64,000 nt of DNA from NCBI RefSeq assembly GCF_005281345.1, contig NZ_SZXJ01000098.1, forward strand, positions 186,001-250,000, read 5' to 3'. Source of the DNA: Citrobacter sp. wls619. Lineage in GTDB: Bacteria > Pseudomonadota > Gammaproteobacteria > Enterobacterales > Enterobacteriaceae. Positions 10,573-20,151 of this stretch are shown here, piece after piece; the stretch's first letter is position 1; the number at the start of each line of letters is the position of its first letter. A program made the translations under genes and the position numbers. Below the pieces are notes generated by a model, which searched no databases, was not told the DNA's origin, and worked only from the letters and a program-made list of their open reading frames with translations.

Positions 10573-10780
10573 ATTGCACCGCTTTTGTTAACCAGAATCA
10601 CCAACACGTTTACACAAAGCCCCTATTGGCTGTGGTAACTATGTGGTGGCCGGCATTGTGCCTTATCCATTCACCGAATGAAACGCTGTTTTTTACCTCA
10701 ACGGCGTAAGTATAGTCAATCTCTGTTTACATTTTGAGCGCGACACATACATTCGGTGCGGATTCATCCTACCTTTGACC

Positions 10781-12928
10781 TCATGAATTCAGGTCAGTTT
10801 CCCCGATATTCCAGAATCTTTCACCACGTTCCGCCATCTGCAATAACTGTTCACACGGAGTAAACCGTGAACCATATTGCGTGGACAGTCGTTGCAGAAC
10901 CGCAACCACTTCACCCGCACCGAGAGAATCCATATACCGGAACGGGCCGCCGAGAAATGGCGGAAAACCAATACCAAATACAGCGCCGATATCACCATCA
11001 CGTGCGCTGCGGACGACCTGCTCACCAAAACAGCGTGCTGCTTCGTTAAGCATTAACATGACACACCGCTCGGCAATTTGCGGGGCTGCGAGTTGGCCCT
11101 GACCCTGGACGCCAATAAGCGTATAAATTGCAGGGTCGACCTGTTTTTTGCTTTTACGCCCTTTCGCGCCATAAAGATAGAAACCCCGACCATTTTTTCT
11201 ACCTTTGCGATCGTCATTCAAAATTGAAGCAACAACATTTGCAGGCGCGCTAAAACGTTCTCCATATGCGGCCTCAAGCACTGGTATAATTTTAGTGCCC
11301 GTATCAATTCCGACCTCATCCAAAAGTTGGATTGGCCCTACCGGAAAACCAAACTTAACCAGCGCGGCATCAATCGCGTCGACACGTTCGCCTTCGGTCA
11401 GCATGCGAATCGCTTCGTTGATGTAAGGCGCTAAAATACGGTTAACGTAAAAGCCAGCCTTATCCTGGACAACAATCGGCGTTTTTCCCTGTTTTTTCGC
11501 TAACTTAACGGTTGTGGCAATCGTCTGCTCAGAGGTTGTTGCATGCGGGATCACTTCCACCAGTGGCATTTTTTCTACCGGGCTAAAGAAGTGCAGACCA
11601 ATGACCTGCTCAGGTCTGGCAGCATTAGCCGCAATATCGCCAATCGGTAAAGATGAGGTGTTCGATGCAAAAATAGTATGAAGGGCACAATTCTGCTCAA
11701 TTTCTGCCACCATCTGTTGTTTTAATGACAGATCTTCGAATACTGCTTCAATAATCAGATCGCGATGAGCAAAACCGCGATAATCGGTGGTTCCCGAAAT
11801 CAGCACCAGCTGTTTGTCACGTTCACCCGCTTTGATATGACGGCGACGAACCTTCGTTTCAAGTTGATCCCAACTGTACTTCAGCGCGTGGTTGATTCCT
11901 TTAGCATTAATATCTTTGATGCGCACCGGCAAGCCACCTTTACAGGCAGTGACGTAAGCAATACCGCCGCCCATCAGGCCACCGCCCAAAATACCGACGC
12001 TATTCAGCGGGCCGGGCTTCGCTTCACTACCGGGATCCTTTTTCACATCGGTATTGGCAAAAAAGATGTTCCGTAGCGCCTTAGACTGCGAAGTCATCGC
12101 CAGCTCGCCAAACGCGCGAGCTTCCGCCTCATAGCCGCTGCTGCTGCCCTGCGCGAGACCGGTTTCGATCACCTCAAGAATGCGGTCCGTTGCGGGGTAG
12201 TTGCCCAGCGTTTTTTGCGCCGTCTTTTTGCTGACCATACGAAACAGCAGCGCACGTCCCAGCGGCCCCGCCAACACGCGTTCACGTACGGGCAGAACCC
12301 GGTGCGCCGAACTGTCTTTTTTAGCCAGTTCAACCGCAGCTTCCAGCAAAATGGTCTGTGGTACAACTTCATCCACCAACCCCACTTTTAGCGCCTGTTT
12401 TGCCCGGAGCTGTTTTCCTGTCAGGATCATATCCAGCGCTGTACTGACACCAATAAGACGGGGCAATCGCTGGGTGCCCCCGGAACCGGGAAGCAGGCCT
12501 AACTGCACTTCCGGTAAACCCAGCACGGTTTTAACGTCATCGGTACAGATACGGTTATGGCAGGCCAGCGCCATCTCCAGCCCACCGCCCAGACAGGCAC
12601 CATGAATCGCGGCGACAACCGGGATCGGCAATGCATTAATTTCCGCCATGATCTGCTGCCCCTGACGGGCCAGCGTTTCAGCTTCCTGTGCGCTGCGGCA
12701 ATCACCTATCATGTTGATATCGGCACCGGCGATAAAATTATCGGGTTTCGCCGAAATGAACACGACGCCACGCAACGCTTTATTGTCGCGAATTTGTTTC
12801 AGAATGGCCCGAACCTGAGAAGCAAACTCCGCTTTCAGGGTATTCATTTTCTCTCCGGGCACATCAATGGAGACAACAGCGACGTTATCCAGACGCACGT
12901 TGAGCGTAAAAGCCGATGTCATTTCCAT
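10781..12928 (-). CDS. fadJ: Fatty acid oxidation complex alpha subunit FadJ
   Basis: FadJ combines enoyl-CoA hydratase and 3-hydroxyacyl-CoA dehydrogenase for anaerobic beta-oxidation, working with FadI. From the ATG at 12928 it has 715 residues (E. coli 714). The crotonase half has [11 protein letters not shown] and [13 protein letters not shown] with [14 protein letters not shown]. The dehydrogenase half has the NAD fold [15 protein letters not shown] and [14 protein letters not shown]. This start overlaps the fadI stop (TAATG), indicating coupling; an ATG 48 bp upstream adds an unrelated extension inside fadI. Confidence 0.97.
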   Translation of the reverse strand: MEMTSAFTLNVRLDNVAVVSIDVPGEKMNTLKAEFASQVRAILKQIRDNKALRGVVFISAKPDNFIAGADINMIGDCRSAQEAETLARQGQQIMAEINALPIPVVAAIHGACLGGGLEMALACHNRICTDDVKTVLGLPEVQLGLLPGSGGTQRLPRLIGVSTALDMILTGKQLRAKQALKVGLVDEVVPQTILLEAAVELAKKDSSAHRVLPVRERVLAGPLGRALLFRMVSKKTAQKTLGNYPATDRILEVIETGLAQGSSSGYEAEARAFGELAMTSQSKALRNIFFANTDVKKDPGSEAKPGPLNSVGILGGGLMGGGIAYVTACKGGLPVRIKDINAKGINHALKYSWDQLETKVRRRHIKAGERDKQLVLISGTTDYRGFAHRDLIIEAVFEDLSLKQQMVAEIEQNCALHTIFASNTSSLPIGDIAANAARPEQVIGLHFFSPVEKMPLVEVIPHATTSEQTIATTVKLAKKQGKTPIVVQDKAGFYVNRILAPYINEAIRMLTEGERVDAIDAALVKFGFPVGPIQLLDEVGIDTGTKIIPVLEAAYGERFSAPANVVASILNDDRKGRKNGRGFYLYGAKGRKSKKQVDPAIYTLIGVQGQGQLAAPQIAERCVMLMLNEAARCFGEQVVRSARDGDIGAVFGIGFPPFLGGPFRYMDSLGAGEVVAVLQRLSTQYGSRFTPCEQLLQMAERGERFWNIGETDLNS

Positions 12929-14238
12929 TATTCTGCCTCCAGAACCATTGCCGCACCCAGACCACCTGCCGCACATGCGGTGACTAAACCAAACCCACCG
13001 CCACGACGGCGTAGTTCATGGAGGGTTTGGGTGATCATTCGTGCACCGGTTGCGGCGAATGGGTGCCCATAGGCAATTGAGCCACCCAGCACGTTAAATT
13101 TACTGTCATCAACTTCGCCAGTGGCGTGGGAGCGTCCCAGCACTTCGCGGGCAAAACGCTCGCTGCCCAGCAACTGGAGGTTCGCCAGCGTTTGTGCGGC
13201 AAAGGCTTCATGCATATCAATAAGCGTTAAATCCGCCATGGTTAACCCTGCACGCTCCAGGGCAAGTGGTGTCGACCATGCAGGCCCCAACAGCATGTCC
13301 TGCCAGACATCAATAGCGGTAAAGGCAAAACTACGCAGATATCCCAGCGGTACCAGCCCTAACTCTTTCGCACGCGATTCCGTCATCAAAATCACGGCGG
13401 CAGCACCATCTGTTAACGGCGTGCTGTTGGCCGCCGTAACGGTACCGTGTTTTCTGTCAAATGCCGGACGCAACCTGGCGTAATCCGCCATCGTCGAGTT
13501 GCCGCGAATATTGTTATCTTCCGAAAAAGGATCTTTAAACGGCGGCGCATAGGTCGTCATCACCTCATCCGCTAGTTTTCCTTCAGACCATGCCTGTGCT
13601 GCGCGCTGATGAGAACGGTGCGCCAGGGCATCCTGTTGCTCTCGGGTAATACCATAGGTTTTGGCCATTTGCTCAGCCGTATCCCCCATACGCAAACCGG
13701 TGGAATACTCGGCGACGGCAGGCGGCACAGGCATCAGGTCACGCAAGCGTAGCCGGGAAAAGAGCTTCAGACGCTGACCGGTTGTGCGGGCTTTATTGAC
13801 ATCCACCAGTACTCGCGCCAGCTTTTTGCTGACGCCAATAGGCAGAACGGAAGAGGAGTCTGCGCCGCCGGCAATCCCAGCACGAATAGTACCGGCCATC
13901 AGGCTTTCAGCGACATTCGCCACGGCCTGAAAGCTGGTTGCACAAGCCCGACTTACGCTGTAAGCATCGGTATGCACATTCATCCCGGTTCCCAGAACGA
14001 TTTCCCGAGCAATGTTGGGGGCTTCTGGCATTTGAACCACCTGGCCAAAAACCAGCTGTTCAATCACATCAGCAGGTATTTCGCTGCGGGCCAGCAATTC
14101 ACCAACAACCATTTTTCCCAAATCAACGGCGGGAATGCCATGAAACGCGGTAGCCTGACGGGCAAATGGCGTACGCAATCCGCTCACGATGGCGATACGG
14201 TCGCCCTGGCGGGTAACCAGCGGTAAAGCCTGACTCAT
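12928..14238 (-). CDS. fadI: 3-ketoacyl-CoA thiolase FadI
   Basis: FadI performs the thiolytic step of anaerobic beta-oxidation with FadJ. The 436 residues match E. coli. Thiolase signatures are present: the nucleophile Cys in [30 protein letters not shown] with the active His, and the C-terminal second Cys in [17 protein letters not shown]. It is first in the fadIJ operon and is preceded by a FadR operator. Confidence 0.97.
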   Translation of the reverse strand: MSQALPLVTRQGDRIAIVSGLRTPFARQATAFHGIPAVDLGKMVVGELLARSEIPADVIEQLVFGQVVQMPEAPNIAREIVLGTGMNVHTDAYSVSRACATSFQAVANVAESLMAGTIRAGIAGGADSSSVLPIGVSKKLARVLVDVNKARTTGQRLKLFSRLRLRDLMPVPPAVAEYSTGLRMGDTAEQMAKTYGITREQQDALAHRSHQRAAQAWSEGKLADEVMTTYAPPFKDPFSEDNNIRGNSTMADYARLRPAFDRKHGTVTAANSTPLTDGAAAVILMTESRAKELGLVPLGYLRSFAFTAIDVWQDMLLGPAWSTPLALERAGLTMADLTLIDMHEAFAAQTLANLQLLGSERFAREVLGRSHATGEVDDSKFNVLGGSIAYGHPFAATGARMITQTLHELRRRGGGFGLVTACAAGGLGAAMVLEAE

Positions 14239-14265
14239 AACACTCCCCTGTAAAAAATAAAAATA

Positions 14266-14282
14266 AGTGGTCTGACCTGATC
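14266..14282. promoter_or_regulatory. FadR operator upstream of fadIJ
   Basis: AGTGGTCTGACCTGATC has the TGGTC-N-GACC core of the FadR box, 28 bp upstream of the fadI start. FadR represses beta-oxidation genes until acyl-CoA releases it. Confidence 0.75.
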
Positions 14283-14370
14283 ACAGTCTTAACCAATTTT
14301 TTACATTTAGCCAAGCGGGGAGAAAAGAAAGTGAGAGCTATGACACAGTGAATAGTCACTGACTGTTACG

Positions 14371-14401
14371 AAAATGCCCTTGCCACCAGGTGGCAAGGGC
14401 A
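14371..14401 (-). terminator. yfcZ terminator
   Basis: A 12-bp perfect stem (TGCCCTTGCCAC / GTGGCAAGGGCA) with a 3-nt loop, followed on the minus strand by TTTT, directly after yfcZ. Confidence 0.8.
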
Positions 14402-14414
14402 TGAGCAGAAGGGA

Positions 14415-14699
14415 TTAACGCAGGCCCAGCTGGAAAATCAGCGTTTCAGCTTCACAGGCAAAAACAAAATCGATATCCAGACGCACACCCTCTGACTCTT
14501 CAGTGAAAGTCGAGGTGATTTTGCAAGGTTCAGATTCCACGCTACGTGCCTTCTCAGTCAAAGCGGCCAGCGTTTCTTCTGCCTCTGCGCGATTCGCGAA
14601 CACGCGGCTGTAGGAAGCGGTGCAATCGGAGTTGTCCATGATGGTGCCAACATCCATACAGCAGCAAACCGGGGTTTCATCAGCACTGCATTTACTCAT
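14415..14699 (-). CDS. yfcZ: YfcZ/YiiS family protein
   Basis: A 94-residue protein from the ATG at 14699, the same length as E. coli YfcZ. The N-terminus is Cys-rich (MSKCSADETPVCCCMD), which suggests metal or redox chemistry, but no function is established for the family. It ends at a strong hairpin. The longer frame adds eight residues with no ribosome site. Confidence 0.9.
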   Translation of the reverse strand: MSKCSADETPVCCCMDVGTIMDNSDCTASYSRVFANRAEAEETLAALTEKARSVESEPCKITSTFTEESEGVRLDIDFVFACEAETLIFQLGLR

Positions 14700-14932
14700 T
14701 GTAGATTTCCTCTGTATTCGCACCCGAGGTGCCAGATAAACGATAGGGACATTTTACGCTCCCATTATTCGCCTCTCCAGTCGTTAATTGTGCGAAATGA
14801 GATAAGTGACAGAAATCACACTTAAAAATGATCTAAAACAAAAATCGCCCAAACAGGTGAGTGCGCGTACCCGCAATTTTGCCAGCTGGATCGCGTTTCT
14901 TAGATCAGAATTGAAAATATTTATAAACATAC

Positions 14933-14985
14933 TTGCAACATTCTGGCTGGTCCGACCTATACTCTCGCCACTGGTCTGATTTCTA
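14933..14985 (+). promoter_or_regulatory. fadL promoter region with two FadR boxes
   Basis: TTGCAA (14933-14938) and TATACT (14958-14963) form a candidate promoter with a 19 bp gap. FadR boxes lie at 14945-14961 (GGCTGGTCCGACCTATA), over the promoter, and 14969-14985 (CACTGGTCTGATTTCTA), near the start site. Two FadR sites are known for fadL. The rest of the 370 bp between yfcZ and fadL is AT-rich with no gene. Confidence 0.72.
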
Positions 14986-15070
14986 TGTGGTACCTCAGAC
15001 CCTACACTTCGCGCTCCTGTTACGGCATGTAACATAGTTTGTATAAAAATAAATCTATGAGGTTATGGTC

Positions 15071-16402
15071 ATGAGCCAGAAAACCCTGTTTACAAAGTCT
15101 GCTCTCGCAGTCGCAGTGGCAATTATCTCCACACAGGCCTGGTCTGCAGGCTTTCAGTTAAACGAATTTTCTTCCTCTGGCCTTGGCCGGGCATATTCGG
15201 GTGAAGGCGCTATTGCAGATGATGCGGGTAACGCCAGTCGTAACCCCGCGCTGATCATGATGTTTGATCGCCCTACTTTCTCTGCGGGTGCCATTTTCGT
15301 TGACCCGGATGTCGATATTTCCGGACGCTCACGTATTGGTAACGACGCCAGCCAGGACAATATCGCCCCAACCGCCTGGATACCGAACGTGCATTTTGTT
15401 GCCCCGATTAACGATCAATTTGGTTGGGGGGCGTCAGTTACCTCTAACTATGGTCTGGCAACGGAGTTTAACAATAATTACGCAGCCGGCTCGATGGGCG
15501 GAAAAACCGATCTGGAAACGCTCAACTTAAACCTGAGCGGCGCCTACCGTCTGAATAATCATTTTAGCTTCGGCCTCGGTTTTAACGCCGTCTATGCCAA
15601 AGCGAAGCTTGAGCGTTATGCAGGCGATCTGCCGCAGCAAATCGTTGCAGGCTCTGGTGGCCGGGTTCCTCCCGCACTGGCCGCACAATACCCGGCAGAT
15701 ACCCAGATTGCGCGCCTGAAGGGTGACGAATGGGGCTTCGGCTGGAACGCCGGTATTCTTTATGAAGTGGATAAAGACAACCGTTACGGTTTCACCTACC
15801 GTTCGGAAGTAAAAGTTGACTTCGACGGTGATTACCGCAGCAGTCTGCCATCAATGGACCGTATTCCAGCGCAGTTGCGCCCGGTGTTCGCTAGCCTGCC
15901 TGCTGGCACTAACGGCAACACAATCGACGGTTCGCTTGATCTGAATCTGCCAGAAATGTGGGAGTTCTCAGGTTATAACCGCGTTGCGCCACAGTGGGCG
16001 GTTCACTACAGCATGGCATATACCAGCTGGAGTCAGTTCCAGGAGCTTAAAGCAAAAGGCAGCAATGGCCAGACTCTGTTCTATAAAGAAGAAGGTTTCA
16101 AAGATTCTTACCGTATCGCGCTGGGGACGACCTACTACTACGATGATACCTGGACATTCCGTACCGGTATCGCCTTCGATGATAGCCCAGTTCCAGCTAA
16201 CCGCCGTTCCATCTCTATTCCGGATCAGGACCGCTTCTGGCTGAGTGCGGGTACCACCTACGCGTTTAATAAAGATGCTTCATTGGATGTCGGCATTTCT
16301 TATATGCACGGTCAGAAAGTGAAATTCGAAGAAGGCCCGTACTCCTTCGAATCAGAAGGGAAAGCCTGGCTGTACGGTATGAACCTGAACTACGCATTCT
16401 GA
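15071..16402 (+). CDS. fadL: Long-chain fatty acid outer membrane transporter
   Basis: FadL is a 14-strand outer membrane beta-barrel importing long-chain fatty acids and serving as receptor for phage T2. From ATG 15071 it has 443 residues. The signal peptide ends AWSA, giving mature [20 protein letters not shown], the plug-domain start. The C-terminal aromatic residue (NLNYAF) is the usual barrel assembly signal. The extracellular-loop segment at about residues 180-215 diverges from E. coli, as expected for surface loops under phage pressure. Confidence 0.97.
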   Translation: MSQKTLFTKSALAVAVAIISTQAWSAGFQLNEFSSSGLGRAYSGEGAIADDAGNASRNPALIMMFDRPTFSAGAIFVDPDVDISGRSRIGNDASQDNIAPTAWIPNVHFVAPINDQFGWGASVTSNYGLATEFNNNYAAGSMGGKTDLETLNLNLSGAYRLNNHFSFGLGFNAVYAKAKLERYAGDLPQQIVAGSGGRVPPALAAQYPADTQIARLKGDEWGFGWNAGILYEVDKDNRYGFTYRSEVKVDFDGDYRSSLPSMDRIPAQLRPVFASLPAGTNGNTIDGSLDLNLPEMWEFSGYNRVAPQWAVHYSMAYTSWSQFQELKAKGSNGQTLFYKEEGFKDSYRIALGTTYYYDDTWTFRTGIAFDDSPVPANRRSISIPDQDRFWLSAGTTYAFNKDASLDVGISYMHGQKVKFEEGPYSFESEGKAWLYGMNLNYAF

Positions 16403-16416
16403 TTTTCATCAGACGT

Positions 16417-16448
16417 AAAAAAGGTGAGCTTTTTAGCTCACCTTTTTA
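16417..16448. terminator. Bidirectional terminator between fadL and mlaA
   Basis: A 10-bp stem (AAGGTGAGCT / AGCTCACCTT) with a TTTT loop is flanked by A and T runs on both sides, separating the convergent genes. Confidence 0.88.
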
Positions 16449-16462
16449 TTTGCCTCAATGCC

Positions 16463-17218
16463 TTACTCAGAATCGATCTCTTTTAACTCATCCTGAATAT
16501 CTTTTGCGTTCGGGTTTTCTTCTGGTTTGAGTTTACCGCCATTCGCAATAAAGTCATGACGCTGGAAGTAAGCTTCACGCACCATGATGTAAGGATCTGA
16601 AGATTGACGCAGCAGACCGTCAGAATCGAGCAGTTGCGCACGCGTTTCAATGCCTTCAACCGTCCATTTACCTATCGACAACGGCCAGGTTAGCCAGGAC
16701 AGAACCGGATACAGCGTATCCACCATATCGCCGCCATCATCACGCAGCGTGAAACTGCCGTAGAACGGAAGCTGCATATATGGACCGTAACCGACATCAT
16801 AATGGCCTAATGTGCTGCCGAAGCGGTGTGGTTCAACACGCTGCAACTTCGGATTCGCCATCCCCGCCACATCAATAAACCCGCCCATACCTAACAAGGT
16901 GTTGAGGAAGAAACGGGTAAAATGCACCATCCCCTGATAGGGGTCGCCTTGCAGGAAATAGTTAACCATGACAGCCGGTTCTTCAAGGTTGCCAGTAAAG
17001 TTGCTCAAACCATTACGGGCCGGCTGCGGAACATAATCACGCCAGGCGACAGCCACCGGGCGAACAACGTATGGATCCAACACATTAAAGTTGAAGTTGT
17101 ACATGGTGCGGTTGAACCCTTCAAATGGGTCCGAACGCCCCTGCTGTTCATTACCGGAGCTCGCACACCCCACCAAAAGTGTGGTTCCCAGCGCAAGCGC
17201 CGACAGGCGAAGCTTCAT
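16463..17218 (-). CDS. mlaA: Outer membrane lipid-asymmetry lipoprotein MlaA (VacJ)
   Basis: MlaA sits in the outer membrane with porins and removes misplaced phospholipids to MlaC. The 251 residues from the ATG at 17218 match E. coli. The lipoprotein signal is MKLRLSALALGTTLLVGC with lipobox LVGC. Conserved stretches include GFNRTMYNFNFNVLDPY and GMGGFIDVAGM. The longer frame upstream (to 17314) adds a non-signal extension and is rejected as the start. Confidence 0.96.
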   Translation of the reverse strand: MKLRLSALALGTTLLVGCASSGNEQQGRSDPFEGFNRTMYNFNFNVLDPYVVRPVAVAWRDYVPQPARNGLSNFTGNLEEPAVMVNYFLQGDPYQGMVHFTRFFLNTLLGMGGFIDVAGMANPKLQRVEPHRFGSTLGHYDVGYGPYMQLPFYGSFTLRDDGGDMVDTLYPVLSWLTWPLSIGKWTVEGIETRAQLLDSDGLLRQSSDPYIMVREAYFQRHDFIANGGKLKPEENPNAKDIQDELKEIDSE

Positions 17219-17504
17219 AAGTGTCTCCCTGTGTATTATGGCTATCGCTGATTGCCATCCATGACGGAACGATGATGTATCCGCCTGATTAGATGTGAGC
17301 GATTGTAACAGCACGTCAATCGATGTCTATATGCCCTAACTTACTGATTTGATCATAGCCTGGTAATACAGACACAGTGATGGTTCATTTTAACGAAGCC
17401 AATAAAAACATGCGTTACCATTTTTGCGATTTCAGACTTTATCCACCTGCCCTCAAATAAAAACCGCTACGCTTTAGCAATACGTGCTTATTCAGGATCC
17501 TGGT

Positions 17505-18446
17505 ATGAATGACATCGAAAAAGAGAAGATTGATCGCCACAGCGACGAGCTCCAGGTGGAAAGCGAAGAAAAGCGGAGCGGAAAAAAGATAGAGCTCAAT
17601 GAGGACAGGCTCCCCTCACGTGCAATGGCTATCCACGAACATATCCGCCAGGACGGAGAAAAAGAGATGGAACGCGACGCGATGGCGCTATTGTGGTCAG
17701 CCATCGCAGCCGGACTGTCAATGGGAGCCTCACTACTGGCAAAGGGAATTTTTCACGTACAACTGGAGGGTGTTCCCGGCGGATTTTTGCTGGAGAATCT
17801 CGGTTATACCTTCGGCTTTATTATTGTGATTATGGCCCGCCAACAGCTCTTTACGGAAAATACCGTTACCGCCGTCTTACCCGTTATGCAAAACCCGACC
17901 CTCGGCAATTTTGGTCTGTTGATGCGTCTGTGGAGCATCGTACTACTGGGTAATATTCTGGGCACCGGGGTTGCGGCATGGGCGTTTGAATACATGCCGA
18001 TTTTTGATGAGGCGACCCGCGACGCCTTCGTCAAAATAGGCATGGATGTAATGAAAAATAGCCCGACGGAGATGTTTGCCAATGCCATTGTCTCCGGCTG
18101 GTTGATTGCCACGATGGTCTGGATGTTTCCCGCCGCCGGAGCCGCAAAGATTGTCGTCATTGTCCTGATGACCTGGCTGATTGCCTTAGGCGATACCACA
18201 CATATCGTCGTGGGTTCAGTTGAAATTCTCTATCTGGTCTTTAATGGAACATTGCACTGGGGCGACTTTTTCTGGCCTTTTGCCTTACCGACACTGGCCG
18301 GGAATATCTGCGGCGGGACATTTATCTTTGCGCTGATGAGCCACGCGCAGATCCGCAACGATATGAGCAATAAACGCAAGGAAAAAGCCAGGTTGCAAGC
18401 AAAGCGGGAAGCACAACCACAGAAAAACCAGAAAAAACAGACCTGA
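17505..18446 (+). CDS. yfdC: YfdC, formate/nitrite-transporter-family inner membrane protein
   Basis: A 313-residue FNT-family protein with about six membrane segments between residues 60 and 280 and charged cytoplasmic tails. The FocA/NirC-like fold is suggested by glycine-rich helices such as WSAIAAGLSMGASLLAKG and ALPTLAGNICGGTFIFALM. YfdC's substrate is not defined. The start at 17505 matches the E. coli N-terminus. It is the last gene before argW, the same order as in E. coli K-12. Confidence 0.94.
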   Translation: MNDIEKEKIDRHSDELQVESEEKRSGKKIELNEDRLPSRAMAIHEHIRQDGEKEMERDAMALLWSAIAAGLSMGASLLAKGIFHVQLEGVPGGFLLENLGYTFGFIIVIMARQQLFTENTVTAVLPVMQNPTLGNFGLLMRLWSIVLLGNILGTGVAAWAFEYMPIFDEATRDAFVKIGMDVMKNSPTEMFANAIVSGWLIATMVWMFPAAGAAKIVVIVLMTWLIALGDTTHIVVGSVEILYLVFNGTLHWGDFFWPFALPTLAGNICGGTFIFALMSHAQIRNDMSNKRKEKARLQAKREAQPQKNQKKQT

Positions 18447-18481
18447 ATGGCGACTGTTTGAGCAGTCAGGCAGCCTGAGAC

Positions 18482-18510
18482 TTACCGTTGAGAGTAAAAA
18501 ACGCTATACT
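18482..18510 (+). promoter_or_regulatory. argW promoter
   Basis: TTACCG (18482-18487) and TATACT (18505-18510) are 17 bp apart, followed by a GC-rich discriminator and the tRNA start 11 bp later, as expected for a stringently controlled tRNA gene. Confidence 0.65.
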
Positions 18511-18521
18511 CGTGCCGCTTC

Positions 18522-18596
18522 GTCCCCTTAGTTAAATGGATATAACGAGCCCCTCCTAAGGGCTAGTTGCAGGTTCGATTCCTGCAGGGGACACCA
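18522..18596 (+). tRNA. argW: tRNA-Arg (anticodon CCU)
   Basis: 75 nt with encoded CCA (18594-18596). The acceptor stem pairs GTCCCCT with AGGGGAC, the anticodon loop is CTCCTAA with anticodon CCT (reads AGG), and the T-arm is TTGCAGGTTCGATTCCTGCA. It equals E. coli argW almost throughout. Its 3' end is the attL core of the prophage. The prophage supplies the same 3' end, so the tRNA stays intact. Confidence 0.97.
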
Positions 18597-18597
18597 T
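18583..18597. repeat. attL core
   Basis: TGCAGGGGACACCAT at the argW 3' end is repeated exactly at 58787-58801. The flanking TTCGAT is also shared, with three mismatched bases between it and the core. Confidence 0.93.
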
Positions 18598-18602
18598 TTC
18601 AT

Positions 18603-18756
18603 AGTTCGCCACTCTCCGCAGTAGTTCGCAAAATCCCTTACGCAGCAAGCTCTCAATAAAATACCAGTTCGCCATAGTTCGCAATAGAACGTTGACAGCC
18701 GCATACTCCGGCGGGTAAAAAACGAGTAAATAATTTTACCCACCGGAATTTTACCC
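18603..18756. promoter_or_regulatory. Left attachment arm: repeated integrase/excisionase sites and int promoter
   Basis: Four direct copies of AGTTCGC occur at 18603, 18623, 18666 and 18676. A second motif appears as GGGTAAAA (18713-18720) and inverted ATTTTACCC (18733-18741, 18748-18756). A candidate int promoter is TTGACA (18692-18697), an 18 bp gap, and TAAAAA (18716-18721), overlapping the GGGTAAAA copy. The last ATTTTACCC abuts the int ATG. This layout suggests integrase arm sites that also control int. Which motif binds Int and which TorI is inference. Confidence 0.6.
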
Positions 18757-19914
18757 ATGCTCACTATCAAGCAGATCGACGCGGCAAAGCCGAAAGATAA
18801 ACCGTACCGGCTGCTCGACAGCAACGGGCTGTACCTTTATGTTCCGGTTACAGGAAAGAAAGTCTGGCAGCTGCGTTACAAGCTCGATGGTAAAGAGAAG
18901 GTGCTGACGGTAGGCAAATACCCGCTCATGTCATTGCAGGAAGCCAGAGACAAAGCATGGCTTGCCAAAAAGGATGTGTCTGTCGGTGTCGATCCGGTAA
19001 AGGCTAAAAAGCTCTCAGTTAAAGACAACTCTTTCAGCTCTATATACCAGGAATGGTACGATCACAAAAAACAGGTATGGTCAGAGGTATACAGCACCGA
19101 ACTGTCACGCATGTTCCAAGATGACATTCTGCCGTTGATTGGGGGGATGGAGATTCACGAGATAGAACCAATGCAGATACTGGAAGTGATCCGCAGGTTC
19201 GAAGACCGTGGGGCAATGGAGCGGGCTAATAAGGCGAGGCGGAGGTGCGGTGAGGTATTCAGGTACGCGATTGTTACCGGTCGTGCAAAGTATAACCCTG
19301 CTCCTGACCTTGCGGATGCAATGAAGGGATACCGCAAGAAGAACTATCCCTTCCTTCCTGCAGACCAGATACCAGCATTCAACAAAGCCCTCTCTGGCTT
19401 CTCGGGAAGTATCGTATCAAAGATTGCGACACAGGTTTTGCAATACACGGTACTGAGGACTAAAGAACTCCGGTCCATGCAATGGTCGAACGTCGACTTT
19501 GAAACCAGGACGATTACGATCGACGAAGCGGTGATGAAGGGACGTCGGGTTCACCTTGTGCCGATGTCAGATCAGGTTGTCTCTCTGCTTGAAGTGCTGA
19601 TGCCGGTAACGCAGCCGATATCAAACTTCGTGTTCGCCGGACGCAATGATAAAACAAAGCCGATCAGTGAGAATGCCGTATTACTGGTTATTCGACAGAT
19701 AGGATATGAAGGCCTGGCAAGCGGCCACGGTTTCCGTCACCAGTTCAGCACCATAATGAATGAGCATGAGTGGCCCGCAGATGCCATTGAGAAGCAACTG
19801 GCGCACGCTAACAGCGGGTCGATCAGGGGTATATACAATCACGCTCAGTACATGGATAAGCGACGTGAGATGATGCAGTGGTGGGCAGACTGGGTTGATG
19901 AGAATGTATCATAG
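18757..19914 (+). CDS. intS: Tyrosine-recombinase integrase, IntS type
   Basis: A 385-residue P4-family integrase, the same length as E. coli IntS (KplE1), with long identical stretches such as MERANKARRRCGEVFRYAIV. It begins with the arm-binding DUF4102 domain (MLTIKQIDAAKPKDKPYRL). Catalytic residues are visible: Arg in TVLRTKELR, HGFRH, and the C-terminal Tyr in GIYNHAQYMDKRREMMQWW. It catalyses recombination between attP and the argW 3' end. It lies 160 bp from attL, reading away from it. Confidence 0.96.
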   Translation: MLTIKQIDAAKPKDKPYRLLDSNGLYLYVPVTGKKVWQLRYKLDGKEKVLTVGKYPLMSLQEARDKAWLAKKDVSVGVDPVKAKKLSVKDNSFSSIYQEWYDHKKQVWSEVYSTELSRMFQDDILPLIGGMEIHEIEPMQILEVIRRFEDRGAMERANKARRRCGEVFRYAIVTGRAKYNPAPDLADAMKGYRKKNYPFLPADQIPAFNKALSGFSGSIVSKIATQVLQYTVLRTKELRSMQWSNVDFETRTITIDEAVMKGRRVHLVPMSDQVVSLLEVLMPVTQPISNFVFAGRNDKTKPISENAVLLVIRQIGYEGLASGHGFRHQFSTIMNEHEWPADAIEKQLAHANSGSIRGIYNHAQYMDKRREMMQWWADWVDENVS

Positions 19915-20151
19915 GAAATCAGAGCAAAGCCTTGCAAACCGATGCAAAGCTTTGTGCATCAATCTCTTGCCTAAATCAAAAACTTCCAAATCTGTATTTA
20001 TTGGCTCTAATAAATTTCATTTACCCATGATCACATCACCTATTGGCTCTAATCAAGGAATACTCCTATATCAAAAAGTGTATAATCGCCACCCTCTATA
20101 ACAAAATCATATCCTCCAACCGCTGGGTATTAGCAAGAAAAAGGACGCACG
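19915..20151. promoter_or_regulatory. Intergenic region with 13-bp direct repeat and candidate promoter
   Basis: This 237 bp AT-rich stretch has no gene. TATTGGCTCTAAT occurs at 19999-20011 and again at 20041-20053. A consensus -10 TATAAT (20081-20086) lies about 65 bp before the next gene, without a clear -35. AGGAATACTCCT (around 20057) is a small inverted repeat upstream of it. It probably carries the promoter and operator of the membrane protein gene. Confidence 0.45.
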
